Below the pieces are notes generated by a model. That model saw only the letters and a list, made by a program, of their open reading frames with translations. It did no database searches and was not told the origin of the DNA. A DNA stretch of 64,000 nucleotides from Microbacterium sp. XT11 (lineage in GTDB: Bacteria; Actinomycetota; Actinomycetes; Actinomycetales; Microbacteriaceae): contig NZ_CP013859.1 in assembly GCF_001513675.1 (NCBI RefSeq), positions 2,357,081 through 2,421,080 of the forward strand, written 5' to 3'. The translations under genes and the position numbers were made by a program. Positions 29,657 through 37,377 of the stretch are shown piece after piece; position 1 is the first letter of the stretch, and each line of letters starts with the position of its first letter.

Positions 29657-31165
29657 ATGCCCAGAATCAAGAAACGCCTGACTGCAGCAGCGGTTGCGGG
29701 CACCCTCGCTGTGCTGAGCACAGCACTCGGTATGGGTGCAGGTGCCGCTGCCGCCGTCGAATACGACTACCCGGGGGCGATCGATCCGGCGTCGATCGTC
29801 GTGTCGACGGTGGACGGCTCGCCTGGCACGGGCGTGAACGAGCAGATCCGGATCGACGCGACCTGGAGCGTGCCTGACGGCGCCTCAGCGGGCCAGACAT
29901 TCGGCTTCACGCTGCCGACCGAGTTCGCACGACTCGGCACGAGCTTCGTCGTCCCTTCGACGGATGACCCGGCGACCCCGATCGCACACTGCACGGTGTC
30001 GGCGGATGCAGCTCCCGTCGTGACCTGCACGCTCACCGACTACGTCGAGGGGCGCAACGGCATCGCAGGATCGTTGTGGTTCGTCGCATCCGCCGACGAG
30101 TCGACCGAGAGCAGCACGGTGGAGTTCGTCGTGGACGGGAAGACCACTCCGGTCACCGTCCCCGGAGGCGGTATCACCCCGGGCAAGACGCTCCCCGCAG
30201 AGCCGCAGAAGTGGTCATCTCTCACCGACGACGGCCGCATCGAGTGGGTTCTCGTGATACCGGGCGCACAGTTCATCGGAGCCGAATCGATCGTCGTGGA
30301 CGACGTGCTGACTCCCGCCGGCGAGACGACCGCCGCGCACCATAACACCGACGGGCAGGTCACGGTCTGGGCGACGGACGAGACGAACGGCCCCAGCTAC
30401 TCGGTGCCGGGGTGGACCGCCGCATGGAACGAGGACGGGACCGCGTTCCACCTGGAGATCCCGGCGCCGATCGACGCGTCTCGGTACTACATGGTGAAGT
30501 ACTACACGGAGCCCGCCGTTCCATCTCAGGGCGCGACCTTCGCGAATGTCGCCACCATCAACGGCACCACCGTGCGCGACACGCAGGTGTGGACCTCCGC
30601 CGGCGGCGGCATCGGTGACGGCACGCCCATGGGAGGCTTCGCCATCACGAAGGCCATCGACGGCGACGCCGCGTCGACGGTGCCGACCGACGCCGAGTTC
30701 ACGGTGCGCTACACGTACGGCGACCCGGCCGTCACGGAAACGGTCAGCTTCACGACCGCGAACGTCGGCCAGAGCATCCGCTTGCCGCAGGGCACCGTCG
30801 TCATTCTCGAGGAGGTCGATATCCCCGCCGTCGACGGAGTCGAATGGGGCACGCCGACTTTCACAGGTCCGGGAGTCGTCGCCCTCGACGGCGGACGGGC
30901 GCAGATCACGATCGGCGCGTACACGGATGCCGCGGTGACCCTCACCAATTCGGCTCGCGTGGTGACGCCTCCGCCGCCCACCCCGACCCAACCTCCGACG
31001 CCCACACCCACGACGCCCGGGGCGCCGCCGGAGCTTCCGCTCACGGAGACGCTTGCCACAACCGGTTCTGACCTCCCGCTGCCGCTGCTGTACGCAGGCG
31101 CCGCAGTCGTCCTGCTCGGACTCGCATTGACGACGAGGGCCGCTGTGCTCCGTCGGCGTCGATGA
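29657..31165 (+). CDS. LATTG-anchored surface protein with DUF5979-like domain
   Basis: 502 residues. Signal peptide at 1-33 (basic start, AAAVAGTLAVLSTALGMGAGAAAA). Two beta-rich domains resembling the Ig-like adhesin folds of Gram-positive surface proteins follow (about 35-320). Residues about 330-430 (GGFAITKAIDGDAASTVPTDAEFTVRYTY ... VTLTNSA) fit the DUF5979/SpaA-like domain. A Pro/Thr spacer leads to LATTG at about 466-470, a hydrophobic helix and RRRR. LAxTG signals are used by class E sortases of actinobacteria. No sortase lies nearby, so a housekeeping sortase elsewhere is needed. It is likely an adhesin of the host, next to the prophage junction. Confidence 0.85.
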   Translation: MPRIKKRLTAAAVAGTLAVLSTALGMGAGAAAAVEYDYPGAIDPASIVVSTVDGSPGTGVNEQIRIDATWSVPDGASAGQTFGFTLPTEFARLGTSFVVPSTDDPATPIAHCTVSADAAPVVTCTLTDYVEGRNGIAGSLWFVASADESTESSTVEFVVDGKTTPVTVPGGGITPGKTLPAEPQKWSSLTDDGRIEWVLVIPGAQFIGAESIVVDDVLTPAGETTAAHHNTDGQVTVWATDETNGPSYSVPGWTAAWNEDGTAFHLEIPAPIDASRYYMVKYYTEPAVPSQGATFANVATINGTTVRDTQVWTSAGGGIGDGTPMGGFAITKAIDGDAASTVPTDAEFTVRYTYGDPAVTETVSFTTANVGQSIRLPQGTVVILEEVDIPAVDGVEWGTPTFTGPGVVALDGGRAQITIGAYTDAAVTLTNSARVVTPPPPTPTQPPTPTPTTPGAPPELPLTETLATTGSDLPLPLLYAGAAVVLLGLALTTRAAVLRRRR

Positions 31166-31173
31166 GATATGCC

Positions 31174-31214
31174 CGCCCGTCGTTCGACCGCATCGGTCGG
31201 GCGACGGGCGGGTG
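31174..31214. terminator. Bidirectional terminator
   Basis: CCCGCCCGTCG pairs perfectly with CGACGGGCGGG (11 bp), and within the loop CGACCG pairs with CGGTCG. It lies between two convergent genes and can end both. Confidence 0.7.
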
Positions 31215-31228
31215 GGCCGACGGTCGGC

Positions 31229-31705
31229 TCAGCCTACGGCGATGACCCTTCCGCCGGTGAGAGCGCACAGGGTCTCGAAGCTCAGGGGCATCACGGTGTG
31301 CGGATGGCCTGCAGCCGCCCACAGCGTCTCGTGCACGGACAGATCCTCGTCGATGTAGGTGGGTAGGGGCGACGGGTGCCCCACGGGTGCGACCCCTCCG
31401 ATCGCCTGCCCCGTCGCTGAGCGGACCACGGCTGCCGGTGCCATGCTCACGCCCTCCGCACCGATGTTGTGCGCGAGGGTTGTGAGATCCGCGCGATGGC
31501 CTCCGCTCGTCATGACGAGCACGGGTTCGCCGTCGGCGAGGAACACGAGGCTGTTGGCGATTGCGGAAACCTCGCATCCGATGGCTGCGGCGGCCTCCGC
31601 GGCCGTCCGCGCGGAGTCGTGCAGTACGCGGATCTCCGTGTCGACGCCCGCCGCGTCGAGATGCTGCTGGACGAGCCTGCTGCGTTCAGGGAGAGGTTCG
31701 CTCAT
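31229..31705 (-). CDS. YbaK/EbsC-family aminoacyl-tRNA deacylase
   Basis: 158 residues. YbaK-fold features: TAAEAAAAIGCEVSAIANSLVFLADGEPVLVMTSGGHRAD (about 35-75, with the conserved Lys replaced by Asn in IANSL) and QAIGGVAPVGH (about 99-109), the GG/GH motif of the active site. Members edit mischarged tRNAs, for example Cys-tRNA(Pro). A TACGGT hexamer six bases before the ATG indicates a leaderless transcript. The substrate cannot be read from sequence. Confidence 0.82.
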   Translation of the reverse strand: MSEPLPERSRLVQQHLDAAGVDTEIRVLHDSARTAAEAAAAIGCEVSAIANSLVFLADGEPVLVMTSGGHRADLTTLAHNIGAEGVSMAPAAVVRSATGQAIGGVAPVGHPSPLPTYIDEDLSVHETLWAAAGHPHTVMPLSFETLCALTGGRVIAVG

Positions 31706-31747
31706 GCCCCAACCGTACCGAATGCCGCCGTACGGTCGATCTCGCGG

Positions 31748-31779
31748 CGAAGGGAGCCCCGGGATCGGGGCTCCCTTCG
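31748..31779 (-). terminator. Terminator of the marR-MFS operon
   Basis: CGAAGGGAGCCCC pairs perfectly over 13 bases with GGGGCTCCCTTCG around GGGATC. It lies 30 bases after the MFS stop and before the next minus-strand gene. Confidence 0.75.
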
Positions 31780-31810
31780 GTCGTCTGTCGTGCGTTCGGA
31801 GAGCGGGTGA

Positions 31811-33037
31811 TCAGGCCGCATCGCCGAGCAGGATCGCCTCGGCATCCTCCGATGCAGGGTCAGCGGCATGGTCGTCGATGTGGGCCAGCACCGAGCGGCC
31901 GAGCAGGACGATGAGCGCGGCGAGGAGCACGGCGGCGGCTGCCACGAGATAAGGCACAGTGGCACTGAAACCGTGCCAAAGGGCTGCTGCCAGCGGTGGT
32001 GCCACCGCTCCGCCGATGAAGCGCACGGCGGAGTACGCCGACGAAGCAACCGAACGCGGCAGGTCTGTCGCCTCCATCACCGCCTCGGTGAGCACCGTGT
32101 TCATGACGCCGAGCAGCAGGCCGCCGACCACGATGCAGACGACCAGCGCCGTCGCCGAGGTCACCAGCACACCGGCGACGACGAGGTCGACGGCGAGAAG
32201 CGGCAGCACCGTGAGGATGATCGACGTGCGGGACATCCGGCGCATCAGCGCGGGCGCGACCCACACGCTCGTGATGGCAAGCGCGACGCCCCAGCCGAAG
32301 AACGTGAGACCGATGCCCATGGCGCCGAAGCCGAGCGGGAAGGGCGAGAACGCCAGCAAGATGAAGAACCCGATGTTGTAGAACAGGGCGGCCACGGCGA
32401 GGATCGCGAGCGCGGGGCGGCGCAGCGCACGGAAAGGCGCCGAGAACGGCACGGGCCGGCGAGCCTCCTGCGGCCCGCGCAGGAGCGCGAGCACCGCGAT
32501 GAAAGCGATCGCCATGAGCACGACGACGCCGAAGAACGGCGCCCTCCAGCTCTGCTCCCCGAGGATGCCGCCGAGCAGCGGGCCGATGGCGATGCCGAGG
32601 CCGAGCGCTGCCTCGTACAGCACGATGGCCGCCGCGCTCCCGCCGGACGCCGCACCGACGATCGTCGCGAGCGCGGTGGAGATGAAGAGCGCGTTGCCCA
32701 GCCCCCAGCCGGCGCGGAAGCCGATGACGGCGTCCACGCTGCCGCTGAGCGCGCAGAGGAGTGCGAACACCACGATGAGCGCCAGGCCGATGAGGAGGGT
32801 CATCTTCGCGCCGATGCGGCTGGAGATCCAGCTCGTCACGAGCATCGCCACCCCGGTCACGGCGAGGTAGCTGGTGAAGAGCAATTCAGTCTGAAACGGC
32901 GACGCCTGCAGAGACTCCGCGATGGCGGGAAGGATCGGGTCGACGAGCCCGATTCCCATGAAGGCGACGACGCAGGCGAATGCGACGGCCCAAACCTGTG
33001 CGGGTTGCTTCCACACGGATGGTGCGGTGGTGTTCAA
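31811..33037 (-). CDS. MFS transporter (drug efflux, DHA1 type)
   Basis: 408 residues from a TTG at 33037, chosen because its TTGA overlaps the MarR stop and AGGAGC lies upstream; longer reading would go antisense of nothing but through marR. Twelve transmembrane helices are apparent. TM1 reads AVAFACVVAFMGIGLVDPILPAIAESL; the TM2-TM3 loop has SRIGAKMTLLIGL, a motif A variant; RAGWGLGNALFIS and LLGGILGEQSWRAPFFG (motif C region) are typical of the DHA1 drug:proton antiporter family. Coupled to marR, it probably exports a toxic compound sensed by MarR. Confidence 0.85.
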   Translation of the reverse strand: MNTTAPSVWKQPAQVWAVAFACVVAFMGIGLVDPILPAIAESLQASPFQTELLFTSYLAVTGVAMLVTSWISSRIGAKMTLLIGLALIVVFALLCALSGSVDAVIGFRAGWGLGNALFISTALATIVGAASGGSAAAIVLYEAALGLGIAIGPLLGGILGEQSWRAPFFGVVVLMAIAFIAVLALLRGPQEARRPVPFSAPFRALRRPALAILAVAALFYNIGFFILLAFSPFPLGFGAMGIGLTFFGWGVALAITSVWVAPALMRRMSRTSIILTVLPLLAVDLVVAGVLVTSATALVVCIVVGGLLLGVMNTVLTEAVMEATDLPRSVASSAYSAVRFIGGAVAPPLAAALWHGFSATVPYLVAAAAVLLAALIVLLGRSVLAHIDDHAADPASEDAEAILLGDAA

Positions 33038-33471
33038 CGTGCTGCTCCTGTCGGTTCGAGTGCGGTGTGCGTGGCGAGGATCTCGGCGGCACGGGTCAGC
33101 GCCGCCCAATCTGCGTCGTCGAGATCGGCGAATCGCGGCGCGAGCGTGTCCCGGAACTCGGTGCGCCACGCGGCCAGGGCAGCGGAGCCCTGAGGGGTGA
33201 CATCCACCGAGATCGCCCGAGAGTCGTCCGGGTCGGGCGAGCGACGCACGAGACCCTCTCGCTCCAGCGCCCCGATCAGGCGGGTCATGCCGGGCTGAGT
33301 CGTCCTCGCCGCGGCCGCCAGTTCTCCGACTCGTTTCGGACCGCCCTGATCGAGGAGGCTGAGCACGCGCCATTGCGCGGCGGGCGCTTCATTGCCTGCA
33401 TCCTGGGCGGCGATCCGCGCAAGTGCGTAGCCGCTCAGGACGAGCGAGGGGATCACGTCGACGCGATTCAT
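33034..33471 (-). CDS. MarR-family transcriptional regulator
   Basis: 145 residues. The winged HTH is clear: AAQWRVLSLLDQGGPKRVGELAAAARTTQPGMTRLIGALEREGLVRRSPDPDDSRAISVDVTPQG (about 30-95), with the DxRA wing motif. Helices at both ends form the dimer. A TATACT hexamer lies seven bases before the ATG, so the message is leaderless, and a 30-base inverted repeat spans promoter and start codon, which indicates autorepression together with the downstream efflux gene. Confidence 0.93.
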   Translation of the reverse strand: MNRVDVIPSLVLSGYALARIAAQDAGNEAPAAQWRVLSLLDQGGPKRVGELAAAARTTQPGMTRLIGALEREGLVRRSPDPDDSRAISVDVTPQGSAALAAWRTEFRDTLAPRFADLDDADWAALTRAAEILATHTALEPTGAAR

Positions 33472-33498
33472 ACCAACAAGTATATACCCGATGGTATG
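33469..33498 (-). promoter_or_regulatory. MarR operator over the marR promoter
   Basis: CATACCA (33469-33475) and TGGTATG (33492-33498) form a perfect 7-bp inverted repeat with 16 bases between. The -10 TATACT (33484-33479, minus strand) lies inside, and the start codon is part of the left arm. Binding by MarR would block RNA polymerase. Confidence 0.65.
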
Positions 33499-33504
33499 AG
33501 TGGG

Positions 33505-34290
33505 TCAGCGTCGAGCGCTCGCTATCCGAGCCGACAGCTGATGGGCGTGGGCGAGCAGCGTGCGGCCGAGATCCGCGATCCGATCCGGGCCGAACCGGAA
33601 CTCGACCCCGGTGAGGCTCAGCGCCCACTCCGGTCGTCCCGCCCTGTCGAACACGGCGGCGCCGATGCCCCAGCTGCCCTCCACGATGAGACCGGGGTTC
33701 ACCGCGTACCCCCGCTCCTTCGTCTCCGCCAGGCGGGCTCGCAACGGCTGGACCGCGTGTGCGTGTCCCCACTCGCGCTCGATCTCGGGGTGCCGGTCGA
33801 GGTATGCATCCACATCGTGGTCAGGCAGGAAAGCGAGGATGGCGAGCCCCGCGCTCGCGACCCCCAGGGGGAAACGCACGCCTTCGCTGAGCACGAAGGA
33901 CCGGATGGGGAACGAACCCTCTTCGCGGAGCAGGCACACCGTCTCATCGGCGCGGCGCACCGAGAAGAACGCGCTCTCCTCGGTCTTGACGGCGAGTGAG
34001 CGCACGATGTCGCGTGCGAGCGTCGTCACGTCGTAGCGGGCCGCAGCGACCGACCCCATGAGGAAGAGCTCGGGTCCCGGCATCCATCTGGTGCTTTCGG
34101 GGTCCCTGTCGACCAGGCCCTCGGCGCGCAGTGCCGTGAGCAGCCGGTGCGCGGTCGAGCGCGACAGCTCCGCGGAGCGCGCCAACTCCTGCAGAGAGCC
34201 GCCCTCCGCTCCCGACGCCGTCACCAGGCGGAGGAGGCGGGTTGCACGCGCGATCGCCTGAGCTCCCGGTACGCTCCGCGATGATTCCAT
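33505..34290 (-). CDS. IclR-family transcriptional regulator
   Basis: 261 residues from the ATG at 34290 (TAGCGT seven bases before it; leaderless). The N-terminal HTH (GSLQELARSAELSRSTAHRLLTALRAEGLVDRDPESTRW, about 35-75) and the effector domain with RRADETVCLLREEGSFPIRSFVLSEGVRFPLGVASAGLAILAF and NPGLIVEGSWGIGAAVFDRAG are typical of IclR. It is divergent from the CoA-transferase/thiolase operon and most likely controls it, as PcaR/PobR-type IclR members do for ketoacid pathways. Confidence 0.92.
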   Translation of the reverse strand: MESSRSVPGAQAIARATRLLRLVTASGAEGGSLQELARSAELSRSTAHRLLTALRAEGLVDRDPESTRWMPGPELFLMGSVAAARYDVTTLARDIVRSLAVKTEESAFFSVRRADETVCLLREEGSFPIRSFVLSEGVRFPLGVASAGLAILAFLPDHDVDAYLDRHPEIEREWGHAHAVQPLRARLAETKERGYAVNPGLIVEGSWGIGAAVFDRAGRPEWALSLTGVEFRFGPDRIADLGRTLLAHAHQLSARIASARR

Positions 34291-34297
34291 GATGTGG

Positions 34298-34303
34298 ACG
34301 CTA
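34298..34303 (-). promoter_or_regulatory. -10 element of the iclR gene
   Basis: TAGCGT on the minus strand, seven bases before the ATG at 34290. Confidence 0.5.
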
Positions 34304-34394
34304 CGCCGCCGTCGGCCCACATGGCAAGAACGGGCTTCCACCCCGAGGAGGGGAGGCGGATGCTGGAGAGGGCACACGTTTCGAAGGAGCACGC

Positions 34395-35168
34395 GTGATC
34401 GACAAACAATGGGCGTCTGCGGCTGAGGCCGTCTCCGACATCCCCGATGGATCGTCCCTCGCCGTCGGCGGGTTCGGGCTGTCGGGAAACCCCATCGCAC
34501 TCATCGAAGCACTGCTGGCACAGGGGACCACGGATCTCAGCATCGTCAGCAACAACTGCGGCGTCGATGACTGGGGACTCGGCATCCTCCTCGCTGCGCG
34601 GCGTATCCGGAAGATGACGTCGTCGTATGTGGGGGAGAACAAGGAGTTCGAGCGGCAGTTCCTCTCGGGAGAGCTGGAACTGGAGCTGACGCCGCAGGGC
34701 ACGCTTGCAGAGAAGCTCCGTGCCGGAGGGTCGGGCATCGCAGCGTTCTATACGCAGACGGGCGTCGGCACGCAGGTGGCGGACGGCGGCTTACCGCGTC
34801 GGTACGGGCAGGATGGCACGGTGGCCGTGGCATCGCCCGCGAAGGACGTTCGCACCTTCGACATCGACGGGGAGCCCCGCACGTTCGTGCTCGAGGAGGC
34901 GATCCGCACGGACTTCGCCCTCGTGCACGCCGCTGTCGGCGACAGGCACGGCAACCTCGTCTTCAACAAGGCCGCACGCAACTTCAATCCGCTCGCGGCG
35001 ATGGCGGGCAAGGTCTGCATCGCTCAGGTGGAGCGTCTCGTCGAACCCGGAGAGCTCGACCCTGACCGCATCCACCTGCCCGGTGTGTACGTGCACCGGG
35101 TCGTCGAGGTCGGTACCGACGTCCCGAAGCGAATCGAGCGGCGGACCGTCGCCGCGGAAGGGGCGTGA
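34395..35168 (+). CDS. scoA: 3-oxoacid CoA-transferase subunit A
   Basis: 257 residues from a GTG (AAGGAG upstream). [47 protein letters not shown] (about 20-65) is the family I CoA-transferase alpha signature, including GGFGLSGNP. It makes a heterodimer with the next gene product and moves CoA from succinyl-CoA to a 3-oxoacid. The substrate may be acetoacetate (ketone-body use) or 3-oxoadipate (pcaI). The absence of other pca genes nearby favours acetoacetate. Confidence 0.9.
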   Translation: MIDKQWASAAEAVSDIPDGSSLAVGGFGLSGNPIALIEALLAQGTTDLSIVSNNCGVDDWGLGILLAARRIRKMTSSYVGENKEFERQFLSGELELELTPQGTLAEKLRAGGSGIAAFYTQTGVGTQVADGGLPRRYGQDGTVAVASPAKDVRTFDIDGEPRTFVLEEAIRTDFALVHAAVGDRHGNLVFNKAARNFNPLAAMAGKVCIAQVERLVEPGELDPDRIHLPGVYVHRVVEVGTDVPKRIERRTVAAEGA

Positions 35169-35169
35169 G

Positions 35170-35823
35170 ATGGCCCTCACTCGTGACCAGATGGCGGCGC
35201 GCGCCGCAGCAGAGCTGCGAGACGGCGAGTACGTCAACCTCGGCATCGGACTCCCGACGCTCGTGCCCAACCACGTGCCGGCGGGTGTGACGGTGGTGTT
35301 GCAGTCCGAGAACGGTATCCTCGGCGTCGGACCGTACCCGCGTGAGGAGGACGTCGACCCCGACCTCATCAACGCGGGCAAGGAGACGGTCACGACCCTC
35401 CCCGGTGCGGCCTTCTTCGATTCCGCACTGAGCTTCGGCATGATCCGGGGCGGCAAGATCGATGCAGCCGTCCTCGGCGCCATGCAGGTGTCGGTTCGCG
35501 GGGACCTCGCGAACTGGATGATCCCCGGCAAGATGGTGAAGGGTCCGGGAGGCGCCATGGACCTCGTGCACGGCGCCGGACGGGTGATCGTGCTCATGGA
35601 GCACGTCGCGAAAGATGGCTCGCCCAAGATCGTGGACGAGTGTTCTCTGCCCCTGACCGGGCGGGGCGTCGTCGACAGGATCATCACCGACCTGGCGGTG
35701 ATCGACGTCACCCCTGACGGGCTCGTGCTCGTCGAAACCGCGCCCGGAGTGACCGTGGCCGACGTCGTGGCGGCGACCGAGCCGCCGCTGATCGTCCCCG
35801 CCGACAGCAGAGATGAAGGATGA
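35170..35823 (+). CDS. scoB: 3-oxoacid CoA-transferase subunit B
   Basis: 217 residues. The [10 protein letters not shown] motif at about 46-55 holds the catalytic Glu (E47) that carries CoA as a thioester. [19 protein letters not shown] precedes it, and [28 protein letters not shown] lies near 150-180. It starts one base after the subunit A stop and ends just before the thiolase gene, so the three form one operon. Confidence 0.92.
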   Translation: MALTRDQMAARAAAELRDGEYVNLGIGLPTLVPNHVPAGVTVVLQSENGILGVGPYPREEDVDPDLINAGKETVTTLPGAAFFDSALSFGMIRGGKIDAAVLGAMQVSVRGDLANWMIPGKMVKGPGGAMDLVHGAGRVIVLMEHVAKDGSPKIVDECSLPLTGRGVVDRIITDLAVIDVTPDGLVLVETAPGVTVADVVAATEPPLIVPADSRDEG

Positions 35824-35827
35824 GAAC

Positions 35828-37009
35828 ATGACAGACGACATCGTCATCGTGGCGGCCGCGCGTACGCCGCAGGGCCGACTCAAGGGGCAGCTGGCGTCGT
35901 TCACCGCTCCGCAGCTCGGTGCCATCGCCATCCGCGGCGCCTTGGAGCAGGGCACCGTCGACGCCGCGTCGGTCGACGCGGTCATCATGGGACAGGTGCT
36001 CGCAGCGGGATCCGGTCAGAACGCGGCGAGGCAGGCAGCCCGCGGAGCAGGAATCGGATGGGATGTGCCGGCGCACTCCGTCAACAAGGTCTGCCTCTCG
36101 GGCTTGACCGCGGTGATCGATGCGGCCCGGATGATCCGATCCGGCGACGCCGAGGTCGTGGTGGCCGGCGGCATGGAGTCGATGACCCGCGCGCCCCACC
36201 TCCTCATGGGGTCGCGTGACGGCTGGACGTACGGCAGCGTCGAGGTCCTCGACCACATGGCGTACGACGGCCTCACCGACGCGTACGACGAGGAGAGCAT
36301 GGGTGCCTCAACGGAACGTCACAACGCACGCTACGAGCTCACGCGCGAGGCGCAGGATGAGGTCGCCGCCCTCTCGCACCAGCGCGCCGCGGCAGCGCAG
36401 GACAGCGGCGTGTTCGACGAGGAGATCGTCCCCGTGGACGTGCCTCAGCGGAAGGGCGAGCCCACGCGCGTCACTCGCGACGAGGGTGTGCGCCCGGACA
36501 CCACCGTCGAGACGCTGGCGCGCCTGCGCCCCGCGTTCGTCGAGGGAGGCTCGATCACGGCGGGCAATTCGTCACAGATCTCCGACGGCGCGGCCGCTCT
36601 TGTCGTCACGACCCGTGACCGAGCGCAGCGAGAGAACTGGACGGTCCTGGCGACGATCGGCGCCAACGGTCAGACTGCCGGACCGGACAACTCCCTGCAT
36701 GCGCAGCCGGCCCGAGCCATCGAGCGCGCGTGCGAGAAGCAGGGGATCACGCCGTCCGATCTCGACCTCGTGGAGATCAACGAGGCGTTCGGCGCCGTGG
36801 TCGCGCGTTCGCAGACCGAGCTCGGCCTCGACAGCTCGATCGTCAACGTCCACGGCGGAGGCATCGCCATCGGCCACCCGATCGGCGCCTCGGGCGCTCG
36901 TCTCGTCGTGCATGCAGCGCATGAACTCTCACGTCGCGGCACGGGTGTCGCGGCCGTCGGGCTCTGTGGCGGCGGCGGGCAGGGAGAGGCGGTCATCCTC
37001 ACCCGCTGA
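35828..37009 (+). CDS. Acetyl-CoA acetyltransferase / thiolase
   Basis: 393 residues from the ATG at 35828 with AAGGA eight bases upstream; an in-frame ATG at 35813 would overlap subunit B. All thiolase residues are present: nucleophile C89 in NKVCLSGL, GNSSQISDGAAA, H350 in GHPIGASGAR and C380 in GLCGGGGQGE. It splits acetoacetyl-CoA (or 3-oxoadipyl-CoA) with CoA. Following the CoA-transferase, it completes the path from the free 3-oxoacid to acetyl-CoA. Its last codons form the first unit of a tandem repeat. Confidence 0.93.
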   Translation: MTDDIVIVAAARTPQGRLKGQLASFTAPQLGAIAIRGALEQGTVDAASVDAVIMGQVLAAGSGQNAARQAARGAGIGWDVPAHSVNKVCLSGLTAVIDAARMIRSGDAEVVVAGGMESMTRAPHLLMGSRDGWTYGSVEVLDHMAYDGLTDAYDEESMGASTERHNARYELTREAQDEVAALSHQRAAAAQDSGVFDEEIVPVDVPQRKGEPTRVTRDEGVRPDTTVETLARLRPAFVEGGSITAGNSSQISDGAAALVVTTRDRAQRENWTVLATIGANGQTAGPDNSLHAQPARAIERACEKQGITPSDLDLVEINEAFGAVVARSQTELGLDSSIVNVHGGGIAIGHPIGASGARLVVHAAHELSRRGTGVAAVGLCGGGGQGEAVILTR

Positions 37010-37059
37010 GTCCGTGGCCTCACCCGCTGAGTCCGTGGCCCCACCCGCTGAGTCCGGGC
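36998..37059 (+). repeat. Three 21-base tandem repeats at the end of the thiolase gene
   Basis: Units at 36998-37018, 37019-37039 and 37040-37059 share CACCCGCTGAGTCCG; units 1 and 2 are identical and unit 3 differs at its second base and end. The first contains the thiolase stop codon, so each unit repeats the last sense codons and the TGA. Confidence 0.9.
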
Positions 37060-37092
37060 GCGGGGCCGGCGCGGGTCCGCCGTGCCCCGCGC
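37058..37092. terminator. Hairpin between convergent genes
   Basis: GCGCGGGGC pairs perfectly with GCCCCGCGC around 17 bases. It lies just after the tandem repeat and just before the end of the minus-strand membrane-protein gene. Confidence 0.5.
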
Positions 37093-37095
37093 GGG

Positions 37096-37368
37096 TCAGC
37101 GGTGCTTCTTCGCCTTGGCGGCCGCCTTCTCGGCCTTCTTCGCGCGCTTCTCCTGCACCGGAGCAAGCGGGGAATCGGCGGGGGCGGGGTCGCCGCGCTC
37201 GTCGCGCCGCGTGTCGATGACGGCCCCGATGGCGAGGGCGAAGGTGATGCCCCAGCTGACCCACGCGAGGACCGAACGCCACGTGACCGGAGTCTCACGC
37301 GAGCCGCGAAGCAGCGTGATCCCTCCGGTGATGGCGGCGAACAGGCCCGTGCTGAACAGGTATCGCAT
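37096..37368 (-). CDS. Small membrane protein
   Basis: 90 residues with two transmembrane helices (YLFSTGLFAAITGGITLL; WRSVLAWVSWGITFALAIGAVI) and a Lys/Ala-rich cytoplasmic tail (EKRAKKAEKAAAKAKKHR). TAGCGT stands six bases before the ATG, so the message is leaderless. Similar short proteins are frequent in Microbacteriaceae; no function is known. Confidence 0.7.
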   Translation of the reverse strand: MRYLFSTGLFAAITGGITLLRGSRETPVTWRSVLAWVSWGITFALAIGAVIDTRRDERGDPAPADSPLAPVQEKRAKKAEKAAAKAKKHR

Positions 37369-37377
37369 AGGCCTACG

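Noticed and set aside
32000..33193. Long plus-strand frame (441 codons) opposite the MFS and marR genes
   Set aside because: Very rich in Asp/Glu/His/Arg with no domain, antisense to a clear twelve-helix transporter and regulator.
36998..37059. Short CRISPR-like array
   Set aside because: The three units are directly adjacent without spacers; it is a simple tandem repeat. No CRISPR array or cas gene was seen anywhere in the window.
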